DNA from: Membranipora membranacea
Taxonomy: Eukaryota; Bryozoa; Gymnolaemata; Cheilostomatida; Membraniporidae
NCBI GenBank assembly: GCA_914767715.1
Contig: OU612067.1
Coordinates: 25,084,162-25,148,161 of the forward strand
Direction of reading: 5' to 3'
Length of the DNA stretch: 64,000 nt
Shown here: piece by piece, positions 13,001-22,824 of the stretch
Layout of the letters: every line of letters starts with the position of its first letter
Numbering within the stretch: the stretch's first letter is position 1
Position numbers and translations under genes: made by a program
The notes under the pieces: generated by a model
Databases searched by the model: none
What the model saw: only the letters and a program-made list of their open reading frames with translations
Told to the model about the DNA's origin: nothing

Positions 13001-16000
13001 ATTACTTTTATATATATTCCATATTTATTCTGGAGCAGATTAGGTCAGGGACTTTTATCCAGAGTGGTGATAGCGATCTGATACACATGTCATACACCAA
13101 TTAGTTTCCACTGCAGAACGTTGCACCATATTCTGATAACGCATGACACAATAAACGAATATAAACTATATGAAAGTGACAAGGTGATGGTTTCTGTTGC
13201 ATGTTTCTGGTTTATGTTACCAATTATCAAATTATCCTGCAGGTCATGTGACAAGATGGCCTACATCAAGTGTGATTCGGCTTGCATGGCTATTTAGTGA
13301 ACTCTGCTCTATCAAATAGAGCGTATCCAAATGCAGGAAAACAGGATCAAAATTGACACAGGTTTAGACAAACACGGAGTCAATACGGATGTTTTATACT
13401 GATCTCAAGGTTTTACTTCACGCCCTCTGTGAATAAAAAAACTCCACACCTTGCTTCTCAGTATAAGCTTTGATGTACTATTGTACACAACAGATTGGTG
13501 AATATAACACAACAGACTACTAACCTTGATCCAGCCGTTATTCATAGCCTCCATCATACTTATATGCTGTTTGGTATCAGTGTTATAGTAAACTCCCTGA
13601 GATAGATCTAATATTCCCATATTTACAGCGTCCTGTAGCGATAGGACCTGCTCTGGCTCCTGTCCCGGATTACGTACAACTCCCACTATTACCATAGTCA
13701 CTGTCTCTTCCACCTGTAAAACATAGTCAATATTGAAGTTAAATAAAATGTTGCTAGCAAAATGATGTACAAGGTGGAGGGTGGTGGTAGTAGAATTTCA
13801 CATATGACCCACAGAACACAACTAGCACAAGGAAAAACTAAGTCACCTGACAGCTTATTGTGCATACAGATAAAACTAGCAACCCTGGTTTGTGAGAGCA
13901 AATCCTTGTTCATAGGTTTATACCACATCCAAGAGGAGCTTGATACCAGAAGAACTTCAGAAGTTCAATTCAGTTCAAGACAAATTCTTTTTTTTTTACC
14001 AACATTTTTAACTTTGAGTCACTGTTGTAACCATACACAATACTTACCTCAGTTTCTATAATCTCCTCAGTTTCAGTTCGCTGAGTTCTGGAGTATTCTA
14101 CAGAACCTCCACTACCGCTACCAGTCTCCTCCTCATCTAGGGGTGGATCCATTATATCACTGCTGTCAGGGATGTCAAAGGATGAGGTGGAGGAGGAGTG
14201 AGTCGTAACTGAGCTCTCATACTCCATCACTTCTTCAACTAAACATAGCAAGTTATAAGTCAGTGGTAGTTATTATATTAGTCATATCGGGTTGTATTTT
14301 AACTGTGCTGTTTTGAATTGCTGTACGATGTTAGATGGGTACCACTTCACATTTGTTACACCCAAAGAGCTGCAATGATGTTAGTCAGAGCCCCTCAGCG
14401 CCCCCCCCCCCCCCCCCCCCCAGTCACATATAAGGATGAGTCACAGACTGAAGCATGAGATGACATCAATGATTTTCCGGTGTTAGGTTTGCTCAACTAG
14501 ATTAAAATTAGGAATCTTCACATAATTAGATAACTCATCAAATTGACTTTTGAATATCTTTCTAATCCAATGGGATGTAAACATCAAGCCACCCAATTTA
14601 AGAGATAAATCTTGTCAGTTTGGAATGAACAACATAGGGTGAAATCAGCATTTTAGTTCAGGTGCTGGGAGTTGCTTGAATGGTGATTACATTGTAATTG
14701 TACATTGTAATTCAAGTTGGTTAGTGCAGATATTCCCAGCTTAAAGTGATAATACATACCCCTTGTTATCTAGATTTGTTCTAACACTGATATTGCCAAT
14801 GTGTGACAGCTCTTATCAATCAAACCATAAGCTATTTCCAGTTGGCAATTTGAGCTATAGAAGTATTTTTACCTGGTTTCTTTCTCTTGGTCTTAGTTCC
14901 AGTCTCAGGTGGTGTTAGTACAGCCCCTCCAGCTACAGTCAGATGTGACTCAGATACAGAGCTATACTCTGATGTCATCTGCTCAGTAACAGGATCAGAT
15001 ATCTCCATGGTGAGAACATTAGTCTCTGTAGTCATCGAGTCACCAGAAGCCTGTAAAAGTGAGAACCACAGTCAGTGTTAACTCCCTCTCTCATTCACCA
15101 CACCTTAGCACTTCGAATTCAAGTAATGTTTCTGTATAAAATTTGCATTTTTACTTGAACAATCTTCATGGCAACGAGCTCCACTGTTTCATCAGGACAT
15201 GTATGTATTGGTGTCTGCTATCTGCTTACAACATAATCTATGTAAAGAACAATCAAGCAGCGGAGAATGAGAGAGAAACAATTTCGCTTTTTCAATGAAT
15301 GATTTCATTTTCAGACAAAATATATAGCTCGTTCTAATTTAACCTGACACTAGTAATCTCAATATGATTAAACCACGGAAAGCATCATTGTATTCTATCC
15401 TATTCCATTAGATGTGTCTTTGTGTCGTAAACTTTGAACTGTTAAAAAAAAGTTGTCAGAGGGGGATTCGTCCCATTTATGTCAGGGAGGCAACAACTCC
15501 AGTCAACAACATTATCAACTGATCGCCTTGGATTCCAGCAAAAATATGGGAAGCATTGTCTGTATACACGTACTCTAGTCACAGCGTAACCGGTAATTGT
15601 TTGTATGGTGCTAGCTAAACTATGCACCAGCTGTGTGGAGAACTGCTGTGGGATTTCGGTCTTCCACAACCCGCTGTTATATCTGAAACTAAGGGGTTTT
15701 AGAATAACCGATACAATACTATACCTAAACTCAATACAATCGATAGAACAGGCTCACCTCAAATCAATGTTACAAATGTCTGACTTGCTCAAGCAAGATC
15801 TTCTCAGTACAGAGCTATCAGTGGATTGTCCTCTCTACTAGCCGCCAGCCTTCTGGGTGACTCTACAAGTAATATAATCCTCATATGAGTAATCTAGCTG
15901 TCCTCATGAGTATACATGTTGTACAGTAAGGCTGCATTTATAAGTAGAGTCCCTTTCCCATTCTTGCCTTCTTCCTTTATTTTCTTTTGCTTTTTCTGTC

Positions 16001-18262
16001 GGTTTTTATTTTCTGTTTTTGTTGTAGCGTCCTACAAGTTTTTGGTTGATTTGTTTGGATCCATAATTGTAATGATGTATATATATATGTAGTTGGTACA
16101 AAGGTATAATATGATTCCTCAGTACGAAATATGATAGTAGTCTGCACTATCTGGTTGCTGTTATATGACTGACTGGTTTCTGGCTGAGTCATATTATTTA
16201 TACCTTTGTATTCCAACTACATGTGTAAATGGGAGTTGCCTTAATTTATGTGTGGTGGGGCAACTCCAAAGTAATATATGATGGCTATTAGAATTTGACT
16301 AATATTCAATATAGCACCGCTAGTTTGGCACAATACTTGTTGGTGTCAAAACAACAGCCAAGGCAATACCAGTTATACACAGAATATACAGACAAGGCTC
16401 CCAGTGTTTGGCAACTGATAAAATTAGTCTTTGATATTTCCGTTGCATCCTAAATGTTCAGTTTTGGCAAAACCATCATATTTGGTGATGATAGAGAGAT
16501 GAGAGTAGATACACAAGTGTGTGGGACCAAGACCAACCAAAAATACTGATGAGCACAGCACATATAGCTTATACATTGTTACAAATGTAACTACTACAAT
16601 TACAAATTTCTAGGTCCTGCAATAATATTTTGATTTGGTCATTATTTAATACTCTGCCTGCCTGCTCGTAGTGGCAATCCACTATCAACCACAGCCTAAT
16701 TACTGGCTTGGGACGTGGTTGAGAGCTCAGACTAGGTTAACTCCGACAGTTTGCTCACAGCACCACTCACCTCACTGTGTAGACTGGCACTGCTAGCCTG
16801 TGACTCTACAGTCCATGAGCCACTAGCAGGAGCAGCACTCTGTGTAGTAGGCACTGTCTGTGGAGTTATAACATCACCAGATTCCATAGACATCTCAGTT
16901 GGTATCTCAGTTTGACTAACAGACACTGAATAGAGAGTCAGAACATATCATTCACTGATATTATTTGATTGATATCCATCATGTACATTTTGAGTCTTAT
17001 AGGACCAACAATGACCTGTATATTTAGGACTACAAAATGCTGGCAAGAGCAGCGATTCAACCTCAGCATTAGTCAGGTCATATTACTGTTTAGTATTTGC
17101 CATAGACGAAACACACATCTGTTGTATGTTTTGTCGATGGCATTTGCAAACAACATTCATCCTTGCAAGGTAGCAGGCACTAATCAAATACTTTTTGATT
17201 AAGCCGTATGAGAAAATTATGTTGGAAAAAATTAACAACTATATTTATTTATCACCTCTTCTTCTATTGGCTAACCTAACCGTCAAGCTAGGCTAATTGA
17301 CGTCGGGTAAATTTTGTTGCAAAGTTAGTTTCTCCATAGAAAGTCAATTGAGTGGAATAGAGCCATACAAGCTGGGTACATAAGGAACTTACAGAACCGT
17401 TCAACCTCTGGGCTGACTTCTCTAGCCTCTTCTGTCCAAACACCAGAAGTGGATGTAACCTCAGTATCCTCGAGAGATTCTCTACTGGATGTGGACCTTC
17501 TCTTAAGGGAGGCTCTGTCAGGACTCTTCTTTTCTTTCTTTTGTTGATCTCCGCTCTTATCAGCTTGAGAAGAGGGCTTCTCCTGGACCTTGCTTTTAGG
17601 GCTCTTCGATCTGGTCTGCTGCTCTGTAGCCGCAACTGGTTCTGGTGCCTTCTTTGAAGCAACCTTCACAGCGCTCTCAACTTCTACTTGTTTTGGGGGA
17701 TCACTTTTTTCTGACTTATTACCAGATGATGATTTTACAGGACTCTTCTTCTCACTCACTGACTGATCTGTGTGCTGAGTTGACTCTTGTGTCTTGCGAG
17801 GAGGGCTCCTCCTGCTTTGCTGCTCTCCCCTCTGGACCTGTGTGGATTCCTGAGAAAATGCCTGGTTAGAGTAGCATTGTGCACTGCAGTTGTCTAATGC
17901 ATCAAAATGCAGTCAATTGTGTAATACTGGCAGTCTACAGCTCTTGGGCATGGAGTGGGAGGGCTTTAGGAATCTTGCTCTGTAATGGTCATTTCCTATT
18001 TGGATTACTCGCAGCGTAGGGAAAGGGTGAAAATAGAGAAATCGGAATGGTTCATTTCAGAAAATTCTTGCAGCAGGAAGTAATAACATGCCAATAGCTT
18101 TGGCTTTGCTGGAAAGGGTGAAACCAATAACGAAAACCAACCCATCAAAACCAAGGAAAGGATAGTAAGAATTATAAATCAGTACTTACACAAACTTTTG
18201 CAGCCACAACAAAACAAAGATGGTAGAATTGCACTCCGTTTGCGACGACTATGAGGCGCCAT
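10031..18262 (-). CDS. Plectin-repeat protein with Cys-cluster N-terminus, copy 1 (exon 2 damaged)
   Basis: Exons are 18190-18262, a damaged exon 2 (17393-17863), 16771-16925, 14873-15050, 14048-14238, 13525-13713, 12353-12452, 11574-11747, 10395-10574 and 10031-10173. Exon 1 encodes a basic start then LFCCGCKSL, a likely palmitoylation cluster. The last exons carry plectin-type repeats, each with an ALxxGILD-like turn (LSLQDAVNMGILD, LSLDQAADLHILD, FHEAVAAGIID), as in plakins that bind intermediate filaments or the cytoskeleton. Exon 2 (Lys/Ser/Pro-rich, disordered) has lost its first 720 nt and its splice acceptor compared with copy 2, through a deletion between two TGCCT repeats. The surviving CTCAG acceptor would create an in-frame TGA with the exon 1 phase. 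Exons 3-10 are intact. So this copy probably cannot make the full protein. Confidence 0.75.
14401..14421. repeat. Poly-C tract in intron
   Basis: A run of 21 C lies in the intron between exons 4 and 5 of plectin-repeat copy 1. Copy 2 has only a short interrupted C-rich stretch at this place. On the coding strand it is a G-run and could form a G-quadruplex. Length may be an assembly guess. Confidence 0.9.
15675..16316. mobile_element. 642-bp TG...CA insertion, solo-LTR-like, copy 1 only
   Basis: It begins TGTTATATCTGAA and ends TTCAATATAGCA, flanked on both sides by CCGC (15671-15674 and 16317-16320). Copy 2 reads straight through with a single CCGC at about 49297-49300, which is an empty site. 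TG...CA ends and a 4-bp target duplication fit a solo LTR. The full LTR element in this window also has TG...CA ends and a 4-bp duplication, although the sequences differ. It holds an imperfect inverted repeat of about 135 bp (16088-16222). It lies in the intron between exons 3 and 4 of plectin-repeat copy 1. Confidence 0.6.
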
Positions 18263-19336
18263 GGTCACAATAAAAGCTAGAAGAGGTGTGAGTGCTGCAC
18301 TCACGCTAAAACACTCAAGTAGGTGAACAACAGCTGTAGCTACAGTGTGTGGTGTATATTTATAGTGTAGCAGGAAGACTAGGCATCTGATAGTTATCAA
18401 GCAGTCACTGGTCAGCAGTACGCGAGGGCTGACAGTGCTGGGTTATATACTCCATTATTGCAGCTAAATTGAATCACATCTTATGGAAGTCTTGCACTTA
18501 TTTGAAGGAATTAAGGCAGTAAAAGGCTGCTAATAAGCTTAGCTATAAAGGCAGTTACAGGTCCTGGCTAAAGAAAGCATCAGTAATTTGTCATCTACGA
18601 TTAAATTCATTGTTACTGTCACATGCAAATCGTATTTGTAAGGTTGAACCAAATTATACAAGGTTCACTAGTAGTGTAAAGGTGTGAGGTTTTAGTCTTG
18701 AATAAGCCAAGCAAGCTGGGACAATAAGTCAGCCGGCCACACTGATGTAAACAAGTTGGGTGCTCATCAAAATCAAAAGAAGCTACATAGTGAGTGCAGT
18801 GGGCCGGTAAAGGTTGTTTTATTGGTACAAGCCTACTCATCTCTTTGTTATTGCAATCATACTAGACTATTGGTTACGATAATAAGACTGGCTTTACTGA
18901 AGGGATGTGAACTTCCTGCCTGATTAGGACCAGTAAAGGATTATTTTGGCTCTAATTAGCTTATTAGCTGACCCATAGGTGTAGGCAGTTATTTGATAGC
19001 ATGTTTGATTTGGGTGTCAAGTTGTTTATGACAGGGTATCACAATGATCAACAGTTGTGATGTGTTTCTACTGGCCTAGTGTAAATTTTACCGGTATAGT
19101 TGTACATTTTCGTAGGTTTTATTTCACAGCTGAACACATGAGATATTACTCAAGATTTCATCACAGAGATCCATGAATTTAGAGACTTACAATCAGTTCT
19201 CTCACAACATAATCAACATAAGCCTCGGACCACACATACAAAGTTTGAGTGAAACAATCATTTACTCTCCGTAAATTCAACTTGATAACACACAGTTTTC
19301 AGTCAGTGAGTTTGGCATCATTAGGTAATGATAGGA
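18263..19336. other. Intergenic between plectin-repeat gene and RPL4
   Basis: This is the upstream region of the plectin-repeat gene (minus strand, ATG at 18262) and the downstream side of RPL4. No coding exon, RNA gene or clear core promoter was recognised. Confidence 0.45.
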
Positions 19337-22300
19337 TTACTTCTTGCCTTTAGCTGGTGCTTTGGTAGCCTTAGCTGCAGCCTTGGCTGGTGCTTTCTTG
19401 GTGGCTGGTTTGCCTTTACCAGCTGGGGCAGCCTTCTTAGGTCTTGGGTCCTCAGGTGCTGGGAGCTGAAACAAAACAAGTATCTGTCACATCTGCAATT
19501 ACCAAGTTTACTCCCTGAGGATAATAGATATACATTAATCATCAGATAATACTTTCATCCCGTTTTCAGTAACACAGACCAAGTATATGACTATCATCAT
19601 GTTCTTACTTCAAAACAAGTGTTAGTTCAATTATCAATATTCTGACCAAGCCCATCTCACATTACTCTATACCGCATGATCACACATTCTGAATTGTTTT
19701 GGCTTTTCTTGCAAGCTTATGATGCACCGACATAAACATTTATTCTATGGATGCAATAGCATTCTTTTCACATCCTATAAAAAACACAATGAATGTTATC
19801 GGATATCACAATCAATGGCTTGCTTTTAATTAACCAAAGGACCATACACAACAGGAGATTCTATTTTTAATCCCATGGCTTGCTTTAAAACACAGCAAAA
19901 GTTTATACAGCCGAGATACAGTGTGGTAGTGCTTACCCCTCTCCTCTTAGCAATAGCAGCTTGTCTCTTGTAAGTGTTGAGTTTAGTCTCAAGGATAGCT
20001 GTACGTCTGGTGACATCACTGTATGGGTTGAGTCTTGTCATGATAGCCTGGTTCTTAAGTGGGTTCTTCTTGATAATCTTCCTCAGACCGTGAGTCTTGG
20101 GACGACGGATAGAATTCTGGATCTCGTCAGATTTAAGAATACGGCCAAGATCACTGTTAGTCATGGTCAACTGTGGCAAGCTACAAACATACAGGATACA
20201 GTACAGCTATCGCTTACAGAACGATAGAGCTCAATTTTGTTTAAGACTAAATTTTAAGTGAGCGCATCAGAAAAGGTAATCATCCAGTATTCAGAAACAC
20301 GGACCAGGTTATCATCATTTCGCTCAACTATGTTGACTAGGTTGTATACTAAATAAATGTACCAGTTGATTTAATCCAGACAACTTCAATATAAATCACA
20401 TAACTGAAGTATTACTTACTTGTAGTTAGATTTAATCTGGCTTGGTTTAGTCCATGTTCCATATAGGGCATCAAGCTGTTTGAAGGCAGACTCGGTCCAG
20501 ATACAGAAGCGACCAACGTGACCTCCGGGAGCCAAACGCAGGATGTTAAGTCTGTTTACACAGATGGTGTTAACTCCGGGGATATTACGGAAAGCTTTTA
20601 CTACCCCGTTATCTTTGTTGTAGACCACAAGTGGGCCAAGTCTCTGTGTTCGGCGTCTGTTCCTCATCTTACCTCTACCAGCTCTGAGAGCCTTGGACTT
20701 GTATACCTGTTAACATGGTAATAAAGCAGATGTACATTAGATCTGGAAATTCATCAATGCAATTAAGTGACTCAGAAATTGTTTGTAGGAGCACTTCAGA
20801 AAAGTCAATCATCCAGTTTTCAGAAACACGGACCAGATTATCATCACAACTCTCCTCAAGACAACATGTACATCTCATTAAACCTTATAAATTTTTTTAT
20901 CAATGCATGCATATCAGCAAGGTGGAGCAGATACATCAGTACTACTGGCACTGTATTTGAATTCACATGTTGAGAGCATATCACCGACAGGATAGGGTTA
21001 CACTGATAGAAAACAAAAAATTCTCGCAGCTTGCGATTGATACTTAGTTATGTCAACACTTAAACCAACTTATAACTTCCTGAGCAAACACAGCGTCTGA
21101 ATTACAGTTACACTCGGGGCATATAATTGATGCTTACCTTATCGATATCAGCCCATGCTCCAACCTTTCTTAAAAGAGTGACTGCCTCCTTGGTCTTCTT
21201 GAATTCCTCGACCTTATCAGACACAACAAGAGGTACCTCTGGGATTCCTTCAATTATGTGTCCCTTAGCCATAACGAGGGCTGGTACACCTAATCAACAC
21301 AAAAATCGACATTTTATTTACGTTCCAAGGTTACTTTATTGTAGCAGATTCGGTAAATTTGAAGGAGCACTTCAGAAAAGGTAATCATCCAGTTTTTCAG
21401 AAACACGGACCAGATTATCATCACTACGCTCCTTTAGGCAACAAGTATATACAATCAACATAGAAAAATGTTGATACAACTTACTTTTTTTTTAATTTTA
21501 ACCACTACAACTTACTCCTATGAAATATGTCAAGCCAAGCTTGAAATTTGAGGGCCAACACTTATAATTAAGTGGTGTTACGATTTATTGTAGCCTTACC
21601 AGTAGCGGCGATACAGCTGGTCATGGCAAATCTCTTCTGTGTGACATTGACCTTTCTGTGCCATCTTCTCCATGTCTTGGTAGGAGCGAACATACGTCCA
21701 CCTCTGCACATGTTACCGAAGGCTCCCTGTCCGGATCTGTGGGTACCACCTCCACGTACACGAGGAATACGAGCAACAGCACGTCCAGTACCCCATGATT
21801 CAGCACTAGTCTGGTGTCCTGATAAAAGTCCAAGTCAAATTGGCATTTAGTTTATGTTCAACAAAGACATCTCGTTTTACGAGACACTGCGAATTTTAAG
21901 GAGTTCTTCAGAAAAGGTAATCATCCAGTATTCAGAAACACGGACCAGATTATCATCACAACTCTCCCCAGGGCAATATGTATACATATCATTCAAACTT
22001 AATTACCAAATACATTTGACCAATGCATGCATACACACCCTCAATTATTCTACCAACTCACCAGCGCCCTTTGAAACAGCGAATGGTTGTCTGCTGTTCT
22101 TTCTGACGTTGGTGTGAACAAACTGTACTACATCAGGTGTGACTGGAGCTCCGAAAACAGCGGGCAGCTGAACTGTAGTGTTTGTTGCCTCATTCTTCTC
22201 ACTGTACACTGATACCATAGGCCGCGCAGCCTGAAAATATATCAAGTGTTATCATTTTCAATGAAATCAAATGAATGAAAAAAATGTATGTATGATGTAT

Positions 22301-22460
22301 TATTGTTGCCTAATGCAGCATCTCGTCAATTTACAATAAAAATCCTCAATACTGCAGTGAAACATGGATATGTATCATTTCAATGACACACAGTGTGATT
22401 GCTATCTTTCACAGTGAATAACTTTTAAGCATGCCGTCTTTATTGTAAAATACATACCAT
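19337..22460 (-). CDS. RPL4: Ribosomal protein L4 (uL4), copy 1
   Basis: Exons 22458-22460 (ATG only), 22062-22230, 21600-21818, 21138-21289, 20420-20706, 19937-20180 and 19337-19465 join in frame to 400 codons plus stop. The protein is a large-subunit ribosomal component whose long loop lines the exit tunnel. It is recognised from [12 protein letters not shown] near the start, the [19 protein letters not shown] loop, [22 protein letters not shown] and a Lys/Ala/Pro-rich C-terminal tail. The animal family is slightly longer (about 427 aa in human); the difference lies mostly in the tail. A first coding exon holding only ATG is typical of ribosomal protein genes. Compared with copy 2 it has Gly and Thr at two exon 2 sites (FGAPVTPD against FRAPVRPD) and HIIEG rather than HRIEG in exon 4. 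Introns 2 to 6 each hold a U18-like snoRNA. Confidence 0.97.
19540..19605 (-). ncRNA. U18-like C/D snoRNA, divergent fifth copy (RPL4 intron 6)
   Basis: On the minus strand it has a C box ATGATGA, then TTGGTCTGTGTTACTGA (guide plus D' box), and a D box CTGA. The guide can still pair with the 28S AACACGGACCAA stretch using one G-U pair. The terminal stem is not clear, so the ends are approximate. It may be a diverged or decayed family member. Confidence 0.55.
20260..20325 (-). ncRNA. SNORD18: U18 (SNORD18) C/D snoRNA, RPL4 intron 5
   Basis: On the minus strand: terminal stem GAGCG/CGCTC, C box ATGATGA, guide CTGGTCCGTGTTT next to a D' box CTGA, a degenerate C' (GGATGAT), and a D box CTGA. The guide matches the conserved 28S rRNA sequence AAACACGGACC. 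By the D'+5 rule the target is the A in AAACA. In vertebrates U18 snoRNAs also sit in RPL4 introns. Confidence 0.88.
20788..20855 (-). ncRNA. SNORD18: U18 (SNORD18) C/D snoRNA, RPL4 intron 4
   Basis: Same layout as the other copies: GGAG/CTCC stem, C box GTGATGA, guide CTGGTCCGTGTTT, D' CTGA, D CTGA. It is excised from the RPL4 intron on the same strand. Confidence 0.88.
21362..21434 (-). ncRNA. SNORD18: U18 (SNORD18) C/D snoRNA, RPL4 intron 3
   Basis: This copy has the best terminal stem (AAGGAGC/GCTCCTT), with C box GTGATGA, the same 28S guide, and D' and D boxes CTGA. Confidence 0.88.
21900..21967 (-). ncRNA. SNORD18: U18 (SNORD18) C/D snoRNA, RPL4 intron 2
   Basis: It carries C box GTGATGA, guide CTGGTCCGTGTTT, D' CTGA and D CTGA. 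The stem pairs GGAG with CTCC and continues with AGTT/AACT. Confidence 0.87.
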
Positions 22461-22502
22461 TTTTGGGGACAATTGGGAGGGCACTCCTAAAATGCGTGTG
22501 CT

Positions 22503-22560
22503 AAGATGGCTGCAGCGTGTTAAAAAGGAAGGACCACAAGTCCAAGCGGAAACTATATAA
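22503..22560 (-). promoter_or_regulatory. RPL4 core promoter (TATA-like box and pyrimidine tract), copy 1
   Basis: On the minus strand TTATATAG (22560-22553) lies about 20 bases before CCTTCCTTTTT (from 22532), a tract like the 5' TOP start of ribosomal protein mRNAs. GCCATCTT (near 22503-22510) downstream resembles a YY1-type element found in many ribosomal protein promoters. The start site is inferred at the pyrimidine tract. Confidence 0.55.
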
Positions 22561-22710
22561 GATGTTAAAGTGTGGTGTCGCGTGGCCTAAGTTTTCTTAT
22601 GAATACTCATGAAAGCATAACTCCCACACTTTGCTACAAAATTAATAAACCAATACAGTGAGGGTAAATAACTCCTATAAATAGGGAAACCTTGGTTGTC
22701 TCCGCGCTCA

Positions 22711-22743
22711 GAGCAGGGAGGGTTTATTCCACCCTCCCTGCTC
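22711..22743. repeat. Perfect 13-bp-stem hairpin between RPL4 and dystroglycan-like gene
   Basis: GAGCAGGGAGGGT and ACCCTCCCTGCTC are exact reverse complements separated by TTATTCC. Partly matching outer arms (AAACCTTGGTT and CCAAGCGAGGGTTT) extend it. It lies between the RPL4 promoter and the 3' end of the next gene. Confidence 0.75.
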
Positions 22744-22824
22744 AGACCAAGCGAGGGTTTGGTAGGTATGTAAGTGTGTAGTTTTCATGGATTGATAGTA
22801 GTCATTCAACGTGAGCTGATTTCC

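Noticed and set aside
19328-19549. Plus-strand ORF overlapping the RPL4 3' end
   Set aside because: It is an antisense shadow of the Lys/Ala-rich last RPL4 exon, without homology or splice support.
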